Source of the DNA: Cyclobacteriaceae bacterium
Lineage (GTDB): Bacteria; Bacteroidota; Bacteroidia; Cytophagales; Cyclobacteriaceae
Direction of reading: 5' to 3'
Length of the DNA: 64,000 nt
NCBI GenBank assembly: GCA_016787565.1
Contig: JAEUUG010000012.1
Location: 62,001 to 126,000 of the forward strand
The notes under the pieces were generated by a model, which saw nothing but the letters and a program-made list of their open reading frames with translations, had not been told where the DNA came from and did not search any database. Both the position numbers and the translations under genes were made by a program. Shown here one piece after another: positions 51,436 through 61,109 of this stretch; the first letter of the stretch is position 1, and each line of letters begins with the position of its first letter.

Positions 51436-54400
51436 TTGGCTATCAACGTGAACGATGTTAAAAACGTAAATCGAATAGTGCTTAGAATTCTGCGCTGGGC
51501 AGGATGGTTATTTGCATCACTTCTTGCTATGTTCGTTATTCTGATTTTACTAATCAGGATACCCGCTGTACAGAATAAAATAACGCAACGGGCCATTTCT
51601 TTCCTGAAGGATAAGATTGGCTCAGAAGTTCAACTCAACCATATTTTTATATCCTTCCCCAAAAAAATAGTATTGGAAGGATTATACCTCGAAGATCAAG
51701 CGAAAGACACATTACTATACGCAGGTGAGCTGAGCGTGGATACAGATTTATGGGGACTAGTCCGAAACAAAATAGAACTTAACACGGTTGTGCTTAACGA
51801 TAGCAGAGCCTTCATCAAACGATCAGCTGCGGACAGTACATTTAATTTTGCATACATCATTGAAGCCTTTACAGGCGATACAACTGCTCAGGAAGATGCA
51901 ACGCCCTGGGAATTTAGTATTGAAGATGTCTCCATTTCAAAAACTTCATTTACGTACCAGGATCACTTTACAGGTAATGATGTTACGTTAACAATTGGTG
52001 ATCTGGAGTTGAGCATGGATGAGGTTGACCTTACTGAATCTATATATGCCGTAAAGTCATTTACGTTAACAGATACACAAGCGGATATCGTACAAAGCAA
52101 AAGCGCCACAACAAACACTCCTGAAGAAGATACTCCCGCTGAAATACCCAAACTAAGTTTCAGGGAAATTGCCCTCAACAGGGTAAAAGTTCATTACAAA
52201 AACTCAGCAACGGGTCAGCGAATCCAAGCTGATCTGGGGAAGTTCTATACCGAAGCGAATGAAGTCAATTTAAGTACGAATAAAATTGACATAGATCATA
52301 TAGAACTAACCGAATCCTTCATTTCGTATCGTCAGGATCAAAGCCAAAATCCCGACTTAATACAACAAAAAGAAGATAGTACTCCTTTTACACGGCTCAA
52401 CATGCCGTGGGATATAAAAATCAATACAGTCACACTTTCAGATAACAGCCTGCAATACGATGATTTCAACTCGAAGCCTGTAAAGGGTTCTTTCGATTTC
52501 AATCATGTGCTTATATCCGGCTTTCAACTTTCAGGCAAAGACTTGGAGGTAAACAAAAATACAGTAAAAGGAAACATTGAGAATTTATCTTTTAAAGACA
52601 AAAGTGGTTTTGTGATACAGTCGTTTACCACAGATCTGGAATTGACCGACCACCAGTTGAACCTTCATACATTCATCGTTCAATCAGGGAATTCTAAAAT
52701 TGACTTGAAAGGCAGTGCTCGCTTTCCATCACTTGCCCAATACGATCAAAGCACAATCGACTTTCAACTTGCCCGATCAACAGTTGCGGTAAAGGACGTA
52801 CTGTTCTTTACTCCTGCACTGTTGGATAGTTTACCCATTCAAATACCGGAATCAACAACCATCAGCATTGATACCGATGTGACAGGCACTTTAGCGGATC
52901 TCATCATCAAACGGTTCAATCTTAAAACACTTAGCAACACAACCCTTTCCCTACGGGGAAATATAACAAAGCTACTTCATTTGGATCGGGCAGTTATAAC
53001 TATTGCGGTCGATAAATTTCATACTGTAGCATCCGATGTTCGATTAGTCCTTGCCGATTCACTTATTCCAACATCTATCCAACTACCAGAATGGATTGAA
53101 GTGCACGGAACGTATACTGGAACAACAAAAGCTTCAAACATACAAGCTGTGCTCACCAGCGATGTTGGCTATGTCGATGTCGAAGGGATACTTAATCTCT
53201 CGACTGTGCCTACGTATGCAGCGAAACTAAAAACGAATCAACTGAATATTGGTCAAATTCTTAAACAACCGGAAACAATAGGTATGCTGGATTTGGAGGC
53301 GTCCGTAAAAGGTTCTGGTTTTACGATGGACACACTTAACGTTACGTTTGATCTGGCTGTTGAGCAGTTTCAATACCAGCAATACGACTATAAAAATTTC
53401 AAGCTCCAAGGAAAACTTAACCAGTATCTCTTTTCCGGAACAGGTTCCTTGCATGATGAAAATCTGGATTTTATTTTAACTGGCGACCTGGACTATCAAC
53501 ATGAGGTACCACTGTACCATTTCACGTTTGCGTTGAAGAATGCAAATTTTCAAAAACTCAACCTGTCGCAGCGTCCGCTTAAAGCACGAGGAACGCTAGA
53601 TATCAATCTTTCAACATCAGATTTCCAGGTTATTAACGGAAACCTGGCCATTCGCAACGTTGCGATTTACAATGGCGAATCACTGTATATGGTTGATTCA
53701 CTTCTGTTCGCAAGCATCGATCAGGAAGGTGAAAGCAGTATGAAAATTCAATCGGATATTATTTCAGGAGAGTTTAACGGAACGTTTAATTTGTTCAGTG
53801 TCGCCAGCGTGATGCAGCAACACATCAATCACTATTTTTCCTTACAAGATAAGACCATTACTGCCTTTGAAGAACCTCAAAATTTCAAATTTGATCTTAC
53901 CTTAAAAAACACAGACCTCATTACCGACATACTGATTCCAGATTTACATTCATTTATTCCGGGAAAAATAAAAGGGGAATTTAACAGTGAAGAAAGTAAA
54001 CTCACTATAGAAATAGACATTGCCAAAATTAACTATGCAACCACTGCTGTAGACTCTCTTTCGGTGTTCATCGCTTCCGATTCGTCCGCTTTGAAATATA
54101 AGTTTCGATTAACGAACATCAAACAAGACACACTCACCATTGATGCCGTGCAACTTACCGGAAAAATTCAGAACGACTCCATTCACTCAGCGCTCCAGAT
54201 TTTGAACGCTAAAAACGAAAAGAAATATGTATTGGGCGGAGTAATCAAAAGTGAACAGGACAAGTTTCGCTTTCGGTTTCTCCCGAATCAGGTTGTTTTA
54301 AACTACACTGAATGGAAGGTGCCGGAAGATAATTACCTTGACTTTAATTCACAGGGAATACTAGCCCATAATTTTGTCATTACAGGTGGACCGGAAAAAA

Positions 54401-56397
54401 TTGCTTTGATAACAACCGTGCAAGATTCTACGCTTTCGGTTGAATTTCAAGAACTCCAATTGTCAAGCTTAACACGAATTGTACGGGGTGTGATGCCTGC
54501 CAATGGCAAACTCAATGGTAATTTGAAATTTACAACCTCAGCGCAGGGACGTTTTAAGTCAAAATTACTGATTGAACGGTTAGAAGTGTTGGAACAACTG
54601 TATGGCGATTTAACATTGTCGCTATCGCATGCCGACAATCGCTATGAAATTGATTTGCAAATCAAGAATGAAGATTCTAACCTCATGGCTCAAGGCTCTT
54701 ATTTATCAGATGAGACACTATCTGAATTTAATCTTACCGTTAACCTCTCTCCGCTCAATCTCAAACTAATTGAACCACTCTCCTACGGTCAGTTAAAAAA
54801 TATAAAAGGAATTGCCGTTGGTAATCTCCATGTATCCGGAAACTTTAAAAAGCCTGTTATTCGGGGCCATATCACGTTTCAAGATGCTTCATTCACATCA
54901 ACATATCTAAATAATACATTCTTCCTCAAGAATGAGGCTGTCACCTTTGAGGAATCCGGTATCGCCTTTAATGATTTTACCATTACCGACAGTAAAAAAA
55001 ATGAAGCTGTACTAGACGGGAACATTCTCACCAGAGCTTATAAGGATTTCCGATTTAATCTGAGGCTTACCGCCCGGGACTTTCAATTGTTGAATACAAC
55101 TGAAGAAGATAACAAGCTCTTCTATGGCCGTGTAGAACTAAATACCGTCACGCGGATCAGCGGTAATTCTATCCGCCCAAAAGTTGATATGACAATCAAT
55201 CTAAGTAAAGGCAGCGAACTAACTTACGTTGTACCTCAAGTGCAAAAAAGTGTGATGGAACGAAAGGGCATCGTACAATTTGTTGACAAAGATGCTGTGC
55301 TTGATCCATTTCTGGATGGCATAAATCTCGAAGATACACTTGCATCTGCCTTTGCAGGGATCGATATATCGGCAAACCTTGAACTAAGCGATCAGGAAAC
55401 GCTAAACATCGTGATTGATCCCACGACAGGCGACAAGCTTTCCGTAAAAGGAAATTCCACGTTAACACTTGACTTGACTGCATCAGGGAACATGAACCTC
55501 TCCGGTCGGTATGAAATTTCAGAAGGCTCGTATGATCTTTCCTTCTACAAACTGGTAAAGCGGAAGTTTGCCATTGAAAAAGGAGGAACAATTATCTGGT
55601 CCGGTAATCCCCTCAATGCGCTGCTGGATATTCGTGCACGCTACGAAGTGGAAACTACACCGCTTGATCTTATTGCCAATCAAATCAATACTACAGATAA
55701 GGCGCAACTCAATTCCTATCGTCAGCGGTTGCCGTTTTTTGTTCTCCTCGATATCAAAGGACAGTTGCTCGCTCCGGTAATAACTTTTCAAATTGATATG
55801 CCTATCGAGAAACGTGGTGCCTTTGGCGGTGCCATCTATGCCAAAATAAACGACATTAATTCACGCGAGTCGGATGTAAATAAACAGGTTTTCGCACTGC
55901 TCATTCTCAAACGCTTCGTCTCTGATAATCCGCTTGAAAGTCAGGGAGGGTCAGATGTAGCCAATGCAACCCGTACCAGCGTAAGTCGGATTTTATCCGA
56001 TCAACTCAACAGGCTTTCGGAAAACATAAAGGGTGTACAACTAAGTGTAGATGTAAAATCGTATGAAGACTATTCAACCGGAGAAGCACGGGGCGATACA
56101 CAAGTTCAACTTGGTGTTTCAAAGTCCTTATTCAACGATCGGTTGGTTGTGAAACTTTCAGGCAATGTAGATGTAGAGGGAGAAAATACTTCACAGGAAG
56201 AGTTATCCGATTACATTGGCGACCTGGCCCTTGAATACAAATTAACCAGTGATGGCAGATTCCGCCTGACCGGTTTCAGAACAAGCAATTACGATATGAT
56301 TGACGGAGAACTCATCGAAACAGGGGCTGGTCTTATCTATATCAAAGATTACAACACGTTACGGGAACTATTTAAACGAAATGTTAACGAGAAGTAA
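51436..56397 (+). CDS. tamB: TamB-like translocation and assembly module inner-membrane protein
   Basis: 1653 residues, very large. A single N-terminal membrane helix (about residues 20-42, WLFASLLAMFVILILLIRI) is followed by long beta-helical repeats of AsmA/TamB type (LSVDTDLWGLVRNKIELNTVVL, FDFNHVLISGFQLSGKDL) and the conserved C-terminal DUF490 domain (SGRYEISEGSYDLSFYKLVKRKF and IDMPIEKRGAFGGAIYAKI). It spans the periplasm and works with the outer-membrane partner encoded next, with a 17-nt overlap, in lipid or protein delivery. No ATG is available: TTG at 51436 or GTG at 51448 must be the start, since stops lie in frame immediately upstream. Confidence 0.9.
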   Translation: MAINVNDVKNVNRIVLRILRWAGWLFASLLAMFVILILLIRIPAVQNKITQRAISFLKDKIGSEVQLNHIFISFPKKIVLEGLYLEDQAKDTLLYAGELSVDTDLWGLVRNKIELNTVVLNDSRAFIKRSAADSTFNFAYIIEAFTGDTTAQEDATPWEFSIEDVSISKTSFTYQDHFTGNDVTLTIGDLELSMDEVDLTESIYAVKSFTLTDTQADIVQSKSATTNTPEEDTPAEIPKLSFREIALNRVKVHYKNSATGQRIQADLGKFYTEANEVNLSTNKIDIDHIELTESFISYRQDQSQNPDLIQQKEDSTPFTRLNMPWDIKINTVTLSDNSLQYDDFNSKPVKGSFDFNHVLISGFQLSGKDLEVNKNTVKGNIENLSFKDKSGFVIQSFTTDLELTDHQLNLHTFIVQSGNSKIDLKGSARFPSLAQYDQSTIDFQLARSTVAVKDVLFFTPALLDSLPIQIPESTTISIDTDVTGTLADLIIKRFNLKTLSNTTLSLRGNITKLLHLDRAVITIAVDKFHTVASDVRLVLADSLIPTSIQLPEWIEVHGTYTGTTKASNIQAVLTSDVGYVDVEGILNLSTVPTYAAKLKTNQLNIGQILKQPETIGMLDLEASVKGSGFTMDTLNVTFDLAVEQFQYQQYDYKNFKLQGKLNQYLFSGTGSLHDENLDFILTGDLDYQHEVPLYHFTFALKNANFQKLNLSQRPLKARGTLDINLSTSDFQVINGNLAIRNVAIYNGESLYMVDSLLFASIDQEGESSMKIQSDIISGEFNGTFNLFSVASVMQQHINHYFSLQDKTITAFEEPQNFKFDLTLKNTDLITDILIPDLHSFIPGKIKGEFNSEESKLTIEIDIAKINYATTAVDSLSVFIASDSSALKYKFRLTNIKQDTLTIDAVQLTGKIQNDSIHSALQILNAKNEKKYVLGGVIKSEQDKFRFRFLPNQVVLNYTEWKVPEDNYLDFNSQGILAHNFVITGGPEKIALITTVQDSTLSVEFQELQLSSLTRIVRGVMPANGKLNGNLKFTTSAQGRFKSKLLIERLEVLEQLYGDLTLSLSHADNRYEIDLQIKNEDSNLMAQGSYLSDETLSEFNLTVNLSPLNLKLIEPLSYGQLKNIKGIAVGNLHVSGNFKKPVIRGHITFQDASFTSTYLNNTFFLKNEAVTFEESGIAFNDFTITDSKKNEAVLDGNILTRAYKDFRFNLRLTARDFQLLNTTEEDNKLFYGRVELNTVTRISGNSIRPKVDMTINLSKGSELTYVVPQVQKSVMERKGIVQFVDKDAVLDPFLDGINLEDTLASAFAGIDISANLELSDQETLNIVIDPTTGDKLSVKGNSTLTLDLTASGNMNLSGRYEISEGSYDLSFYKLVKRKFAIEKGGTIIWSGNPLNALLDIRARYEVETTPLDLIANQINTTDKAQLNSYRQRLPFFVLLDIKGQLLAPVITFQIDMPIEKRGAFGGAIYAKINDINSRESDVNKQVFALLILKRFVSDNPLESQGGSDVANATRTSVSRILSDQLNRLSENIKGVQLSVDVKSYEDYSTGEARGDTQVQLGVSKSLFNDRLVVKLSGNVDVEGENTSQEELSDYIGDLALEYKLTSDGRFRLTGFRTSNYDMIDGELIETGAGLIYIKDYNTLRELFKRNVNEK

Positions 56398-58717
56398 AAT
56401 AAAGGCCTTGATCGTATTGACTTGCATCACTCTGATGTCAGGATGTACCGCTACAAAATTTTTAAAGGAAGGAGAAACATTTTACGCTGGTGCCGATATC
56501 AAAATAAAACCACAAGGAAAAATTGGTGGAAAGCGTGAGCTAAGCAAATCGCTGGAAACCTTGATCATCCCAGAACCAAACGGTACATTTTTGGGTATGC
56601 GTCCCGCAGTTTGGTTGTACACCATAGCCGGTACTCCGAAAAAGAAAAAAGGGTTCCGGAATTTCATTAAGAATAAGTTAGGTAAGCCACCTGTACTACT
56701 GACAGACGCTACACCCAATGAAACCGCCCAAGCACTGGAAGGCCAATTAAACAACGAGGGCTATTTTAAATCAACGGTGAGCTTCGAGGTCAAAACAAAT
56801 CGTAAGAGAAGCAACATTATTTATACAGTAGTACTTGAACGACCCTATCGGATTCGGAACATCCATTACATTTTCCTTGATACAATGCAAATCGCTACAC
56901 TCAACGAAATAAAAAAAACTTCTTTACTCAAAGAAAACCAGCGCTATAGTCTGGATCTATTAAGTGCAGAACAGCAGCGTATTGAAGAAGTTGTTGAAAA
57001 TGCCGGCTATTATTATTTTGATGATCGCTATTTACTTTTTAAAGCAGACACAACCGTTGGTGATCGAATGATTGAACTTGACCTGACGATTGAACCCGGG
57101 ATTCCAGCGAGAGCCAGACGTATCTATCGGGTGAAGGAAGTGTATGTTTTTCCGAACTATGTACTGTCGAACGATAGTCTGGCCACAACGGGTGACACTA
57201 CGCTAGTCGATGGCTTCACCTATATCGATAATCAACATAATTTTAAACCAAGCGTAATAACCAATGTAATTAACCTGAAGCCCGACAGCATATACAGGCG
57301 GGTTAATCATGAGTATACGTTAAGTCACCTTATGGGCCTCAATACGTTTAAGTATGTGAACATAAAATACCGTGGAAACAGACGAGATTCTTCCGGACTT
57401 CGTGCGTACATCTATCTCACCCCCATGCTTAAAAAATCATTTCGCATTAAAGTAGATGCTGTTTCAAAGTCAAACAACTTTGTTGGGCCCGGCCTCGAAT
57501 TCACTTCCACAAATAGAAACATCTTTGGAGGCGCTGAAATGTTTCAACTCAAATTAAATGGATCATACGAATGGCAGGTGCGAAACAAACAAACAACATC
57601 GTTGAACGCTATTGAAATTGGTGCGGAGGCAAGCCTTTCTGTGCCACGCTTTATTACTCCGTTCAAAATACGATACAATTCTGCCAAATACCTCCCGCAG
57701 ACACAACTGAAAGTTGGCTACAGCTTTCAACAACGACTGCAATACTTCCGATTGAATTCTTCCACCATTAGTGCAGGCTATACGTGGAGGGAAACCACCC
57801 TCAAAACACATCAGTTGTTTCCGATAGACATAACCTTTGTGCAAAGCACCAAAACATCAGCCGAATTTGATGCCTTGCTAGCGGCCAACCCAACCCTAAA
57901 AAATTCCTTTCAGAATCAATTCATCCTTGGCTCCCGGTATTCCTTTACGATCAACACACAATTGAATGATGATATCGATCAGAAATATATCGTCAAAAAA
58001 ATAAGCAGATCGAATTACTACTTTAATGGCACGATCGAACTGTCCGGAAATATTCCGCATGCGATACAATCGTTAAAATTTACAGAAGAACAGGAGCCGT
58101 ACACATTCTTTAATGCTCCCTATTCACAATACGTACGCACCCAACTGGACGGGAGATTCTATCATCAATTCAGCAAACACAGCAAAATCGCCACCCGCAT
58201 AGTAGCCGGTGTAGGGTATGCTTTCGGTAACGCTGAAAACATGCCCTACATTAAGCAATTCTCTGTGGGAGGATCCAGTAGCTTGCGTGCATTCCCGGCC
58301 CGTTCAGTAGGTCCCGGAACATTTAATTCTCTTGCTAATGACTCGATTGTGTTCATTGATCAACGGGGAGACATTAAACTGGAGGGAAACATAGAGTACC
58401 GTTTTGATTTGATAAAAGTAATGAAGGGCGCTTTGTTTTTAGATGCAGGAAATATCTGGTTGATCAAAGAAGATTCTTTACGACCTGGTGGACAATTCAA
58501 TAAATCTAAATTTATGAATGAGATCGCTGTTGGGACGGGCTTCGGATTACGCTTTGATTTCAATTTTTTTGTTCTGCGCTTCGACCTTGCGTTTCCATTG
58601 CGCAAACCTTACCGGGAAGAGAACAACCGCTGGGTAATAGACGAAATAAATTTTGGCAGTAGCGCATGGAGAAGAGAAAACCTGATTCTAAATATTGCGA
58701 TTGGATATCCTTTCTGA
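56381..58717 (+). CDS. tamL: TamL, lipidated TamA/BamA-family outer-membrane protein
   Basis: 778 residues from the ATG at 56381 (MLTRSKIKALIVLTCITLMS). The lipobox MSGC near residue 22 marks a lipoprotein, which distinguishes Bacteroidota TamL from proteobacterial TamA. POTRA domains span roughly 30-340, and the C-terminal ~430 residues form the Omp85 barrel with the conserved VGGSSSLRAFPARSVGPG loop and a final FRLDFNFFVLRFDLAFPLRK-type strand. Partner of TamB, whose gene ends inside it by 17 nt. Confidence 0.9.
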   Translation: MLTRSKIKALIVLTCITLMSGCTATKFLKEGETFYAGADIKIKPQGKIGGKRELSKSLETLIIPEPNGTFLGMRPAVWLYTIAGTPKKKKGFRNFIKNKLGKPPVLLTDATPNETAQALEGQLNNEGYFKSTVSFEVKTNRKRSNIIYTVVLERPYRIRNIHYIFLDTMQIATLNEIKKTSLLKENQRYSLDLLSAEQQRIEEVVENAGYYYFDDRYLLFKADTTVGDRMIELDLTIEPGIPARARRIYRVKEVYVFPNYVLSNDSLATTGDTTLVDGFTYIDNQHNFKPSVITNVINLKPDSIYRRVNHEYTLSHLMGLNTFKYVNIKYRGNRRDSSGLRAYIYLTPMLKKSFRIKVDAVSKSNNFVGPGLEFTSTNRNIFGGAEMFQLKLNGSYEWQVRNKQTTSLNAIEIGAEASLSVPRFITPFKIRYNSAKYLPQTQLKVGYSFQQRLQYFRLNSSTISAGYTWRETTLKTHQLFPIDITFVQSTKTSAEFDALLAANPTLKNSFQNQFILGSRYSFTINTQLNDDIDQKYIVKKISRSNYYFNGTIELSGNIPHAIQSLKFTEEQEPYTFFNAPYSQYVRTQLDGRFYHQFSKHSKIATRIVAGVGYAFGNAENMPYIKQFSVGGSSSLRAFPARSVGPGTFNSLANDSIVFIDQRGDIKLEGNIEYRFDLIKVMKGALFLDAGNIWLIKEDSLRPGGQFNKSKFMNEIAVGTGFGLRFDFNFFVLRFDLAFPLRKPYREENNRWVIDEINFGSSAWRRENLILNIAIGYPF

Positions 58718-58785
58718 TAGCAATCTCTTAACGATCTCTTATTCTCAAATGTTTTAGCACACTTATCGACTAAACGATATTAATT

Positions 58786-58905
58786 CTAACTGCATTGTCC
58801 CAGCACAACCCAAATAATTACGAAAACTAAAATGGTGCCTAAACAACCTCCACCAAGTTTCTTTGCTCCATATCCTGCTAGTAATCCTCTGAAAATATTG
58901 TTCAT
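58786..58905 (-). CDS. 39-residue small membrane protein
   Basis: Minus-strand ORF starting ATG at 58905 and reading MNNIFRGLLAGYGAKKLGGG then CLGTILVFVIIWVVLGQCS. A Gly-Lys rich N-terminus precedes one hydrophobic helix (TILVFVIIWVVLG) and a terminal Cys. It lies in the ~400 bp gap after tamL and ends 68 nt from the tamL stop. Similar tiny GAKKLGGG proteins are, to my memory, widespread in this phylum, but this was not checked. Function unknown. Confidence 0.65.
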   Translation of the reverse strand: MNNIFRGLLAGYGAKKLGGGCLGTILVFVIIWVVLGQCS

Positions 58906-59061
58906 AATTTTAAAGTTAATGCATTTATAAATTTTTCTGATAATCGGTAAACATACTCATACCTGCATGCAGGGTAATCGCGGGCGTTAACTCTACATCC
59001 CAAACTATTCGGATGCCCGACCGAAAACTGTCAAACAGGAATTAATTGATTGTTGAATCAT

Positions 59062-59093
59062 AAAAAAGGAAGAGATAATGATTTATCTCTTCC
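59062..59093 (-). terminator. Intrinsic terminator of the DUF2383 gene
   Basis: On the minus strand a perfect 11-bp stem GGAAGAGATAA/TTATCTCTTCC (59068-59093) with a 4-nt loop is followed by TTTTTTA (59061-59067). It lies 23 nt after the stop codon. Confidence 0.9.
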
Positions 59094-59116
59094 CAAATAC
59101 CGAACAAGATTATTCA

Positions 59117-59575
59117 CTAAGCTTCTACTAGAGAATCCCGCAAGGCTTTTACAACATCATGGTCTGACTTTATCAAATCATATTGTTCACTGATCATATC
59201 AATTTGATCCTCGGTTAAATCAGCGGCATCGTTATCCAACACATCTTTATATGTATTCACAGCATGATCTTCACCGTACTCGCATGAGTTGAGTATAGCT
59301 TTCCGATCCTTTCCAGTAAGGGCAGCCTTCACGTCCATCCACGCTCTGAAGAATTTTCCAGATATTTTTGTTCCTTCTGCAGGCGTACCACCCAGTTGCT
59401 CAACCTCTTCAATAAGTTCAGCATTACAATCGTGGCTTGTTAACGCCAACTGTGCAAAGAGCGCTTTTAAATCAGTTTCTTCAGTTTCCTTTGAGGCTGT
59501 TTCATACCCCTCAACCCGATCATTGTTAATTTCAATAAGCGTATTTAACGCATCAATTGCCTTTTGATTTTCCAT
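59117..59575 (-). CDS. DUF2383 (PA2169 family) four-helix protein
   Basis: 152 residues: a ferritin-like helical bundle with acidic residues (LNTLIEINNDRVEGYETASKE, LALTSHDCNAELIEEVEQLGG, CEYGEDHAVNTYKDVLD). The PA2169/DUF2383 family is stress-associated and of unknown function; a metal site is possible but not proven. Ends with a strong intrinsic terminator. Neighbour of a PNPOx-like stress protein on the same strand. Confidence 0.85.
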   Translation of the reverse strand: MENQKAIDALNTLIEINNDRVEGYETASKETEETDLKALFAQLALTSHDCNAELIEEVEQLGGTPAEGTKISGKFFRAWMDVKAALTGKDRKAILNSCEYGEDHAVNTYKDVLDNDAADLTEDQIDMISEQYDLIKSDHDVVKALRDSLVEA

Positions 59576-59615
59576 TTTTTGCTATTTAGATTGTTTTAGT
59601 TCTTTACTTTATAGT

Positions 59616-60125
59616 TTAGCTTAATTTTATTCGACCCTCAATCCCATCGTCCATTGGTTTACCCAAAAGCGCACCAGCCATGAGTTTTACAAGCTGAATA
59701 ACTCTGTTATTTTTAGTGTCCCAATAATATGCATCTTGTGGAGTAACTTTAATTAGGGTAAGATCCGGATCATCCTGGCCTTCGCTGAACCAAGCCTTTA
59801 AAAGGGGATTCCAAAGCCTTTCAATTCTATTGTGATCAACCAGAATTTCAGCATGCCCATATACAGTAAGAAATTCAGATGCCCCGCTTTGCGAATAGAA
59901 TAATTGAACTTCAGAAGACATTTCTATATCCTGATTTTTCTGACTGCTCTTTGGACTAAAAAACCAAATATTTCCTTCTTCATCCACTTCCTGCGTACTC
60001 ATTGGCCGTGATGAAAGAGGCTTATGATCTAAGGCGGTAACAAAATGACACATAGAAGCCGAATCAATCAGCTCCTTTAATTTCTTCAGCCCCTTCTCAT
60101 CTATTAAATTTTTGATAGTTCCCAT
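59616..60125 (-). CDS. Pyridoxamine 5'-phosphate oxidase-fold protein (general stress protein 26 type)
   Basis: 169 residues from the ATG at 60125 (MGTIKNLIDEKGLKKLKELI). The split-barrel flavin-binding fold is suggested by MCHFVTALDHKPLSSRPMSTQEVDEEGNIWFF, VQLFYSQSGASEFLTVYG and YYWDTKNNRVIQLVKLMAG. The family member most similar in layout is the flavin-binding stress protein GSP26/YzzA-like group; PdxH activity is not expected. An upstream in-frame start would add an unsupported 16-residue leader. Spaced 40 nt from the DUF2383 gene. Confidence 0.85.
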   Translation of the reverse strand: MGTIKNLIDEKGLKKLKELIDSASMCHFVTALDHKPLSSRPMSTQEVDEEGNIWFFSPKSSQKNQDIEMSSEVQLFYSQSGASEFLTVYGHAEILVDHNRIERLWNPLLKAWFSEGQDDPDLTLIKVTPQDAYYWDTKNNRVIQLVKLMAGALLGKPMDDGIEGRIKLS

Positions 60126-60722
60126 GCAGCGATTTTCTTTCAACGATGACAATAATGAAACCACAAGTTTCATTTAATCATTATGTCGCTTGATCCTGCA
60201 TTTAGGCTCACAATCTTGAATACAAGCTCCCAATGGACTGAAACACTGTGGCGCTATCTAACCGGATGTAGAATTAAGTACGCAGGTAAATTGTCTTCAT
60301 CATTGATTACCTACCAGATTAATTTTATTGTGAGAATACTCATTCCATTTTTTTTCAAGTAATAATGAATGGCATGATTTAAGCGCCCGTAATAAGTATG
60401 ATGAATAACAGTCCCTACGCGCACTTCCAGTTTAACCCGTTAAAATCGTTGGTAGAGGATAAGAATTTTCTCTTTTTTCCGATACGCAATCACACTGACA
60501 AAGCTCGGCTTAAGGCATTAACGCTTAAACAATACGCTCAAAAAATATCAATCTATCTTATCTCGATACGCTATATCAACTAATTTTCTTTATCTGTAGA
60601 GATTTTTCCACAGCCATAGGGCTTAGCGTCTCAACTTTAAAACGCATAGTCCCCTTCCCTACATTCCACGGCCTTTTTTTATTGGTAAGGTTTTTATCTC
60701 TAGAATAGAAAACCCAACCGTT
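60126..60722. other. Intergenic region, no gene supported
   Basis: About 600 bp. A 61-codon plus-strand frame (60398-60583) has a composition and pattern without signal, domain or homology clue, and is not called. The right end just before the response-regulator ATG has the AT-rich TTTTTTTATTGGTAAGG stretch, possible promoter. No clear promoter or terminator was located. Confidence 0.4.
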
Positions 60723-61058
60723 ATGCAAACTAAAAAAGTACTGATCATTGACGATGAGGAAGATTTTGGTTTTCTAATGACTGAGTTTTTCTCCAAGAAA
60801 GGATATCAGGTATTTGTTGCATCATCTATTGCAAGTGGTTTGCAAATTCTGAAAAACGAAAATCCCGAATTCATTTTCCTCGATAATAACCTTCCGGATG
60901 GCTTTGGCTGGAGCGAAACAGATTTCATCCTGTTGAACTATCCCCAATCCAGACTCAATCTCATCAGCGCTATGGAAGTACCCAAAACGTCAGCTTCATC
61001 TTTTACCATTCTATATAAGCCTTTTATTCAGGACGAACTGAAGAAAATATTTATTTAA
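60723..61058 (+). CDS. Single-domain response regulator
   Basis: 111 residues, receiver domain only: acidic pocket LIIDDEEDFG, phospho-acceptor Asp in FIFLDNNLPDGFGW, Lys in LYKPFIQDEL. The conserved Thr/Ser switch region (NLISAMEVPKTSASS) is somewhat altered. It lies 51 nt before the large glucan synthase gene on the same strand and may regulate it through an unseen partner. Confidence 0.88.
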   Translation: MQTKKVLIIDDEEDFGFLMTEFFSKKGYQVFVASSIASGLQILKNENPEFIFLDNNLPDGFGWSETDFILLNYPQSRLNLISAMEVPKTSASSFTILYKPFIQDELKKIFI

Positions 61059-61083
61059 TCCGCTTGAGAATTGGTCGAGCGGA
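61059..61083. repeat. Hairpin resembling an intergenic REP-like sequence
   Basis: TCCGCT (61059-61064) pairs with AGCGGA (61078-61083) around 13 nt, directly after the response-regulator stop; the following GTGTATCGAAA resembles the GAGCGGAGTCGAAA repeats I recall from Bacteroidota genomes. No U-tract follows. Not verified as repetitive. Confidence 0.35.
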
Positions 61084-61109
61084 GTGTATCGAAATTAATA
61101 TCACTATTT

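Noticed and set aside
60398-60583. 61-codon plus-strand frame in the gap before the response regulator
   Set aside because: No signal peptide, domain, or neighbour support; AT-rich and ends in low-complexity; looks like chance frame.
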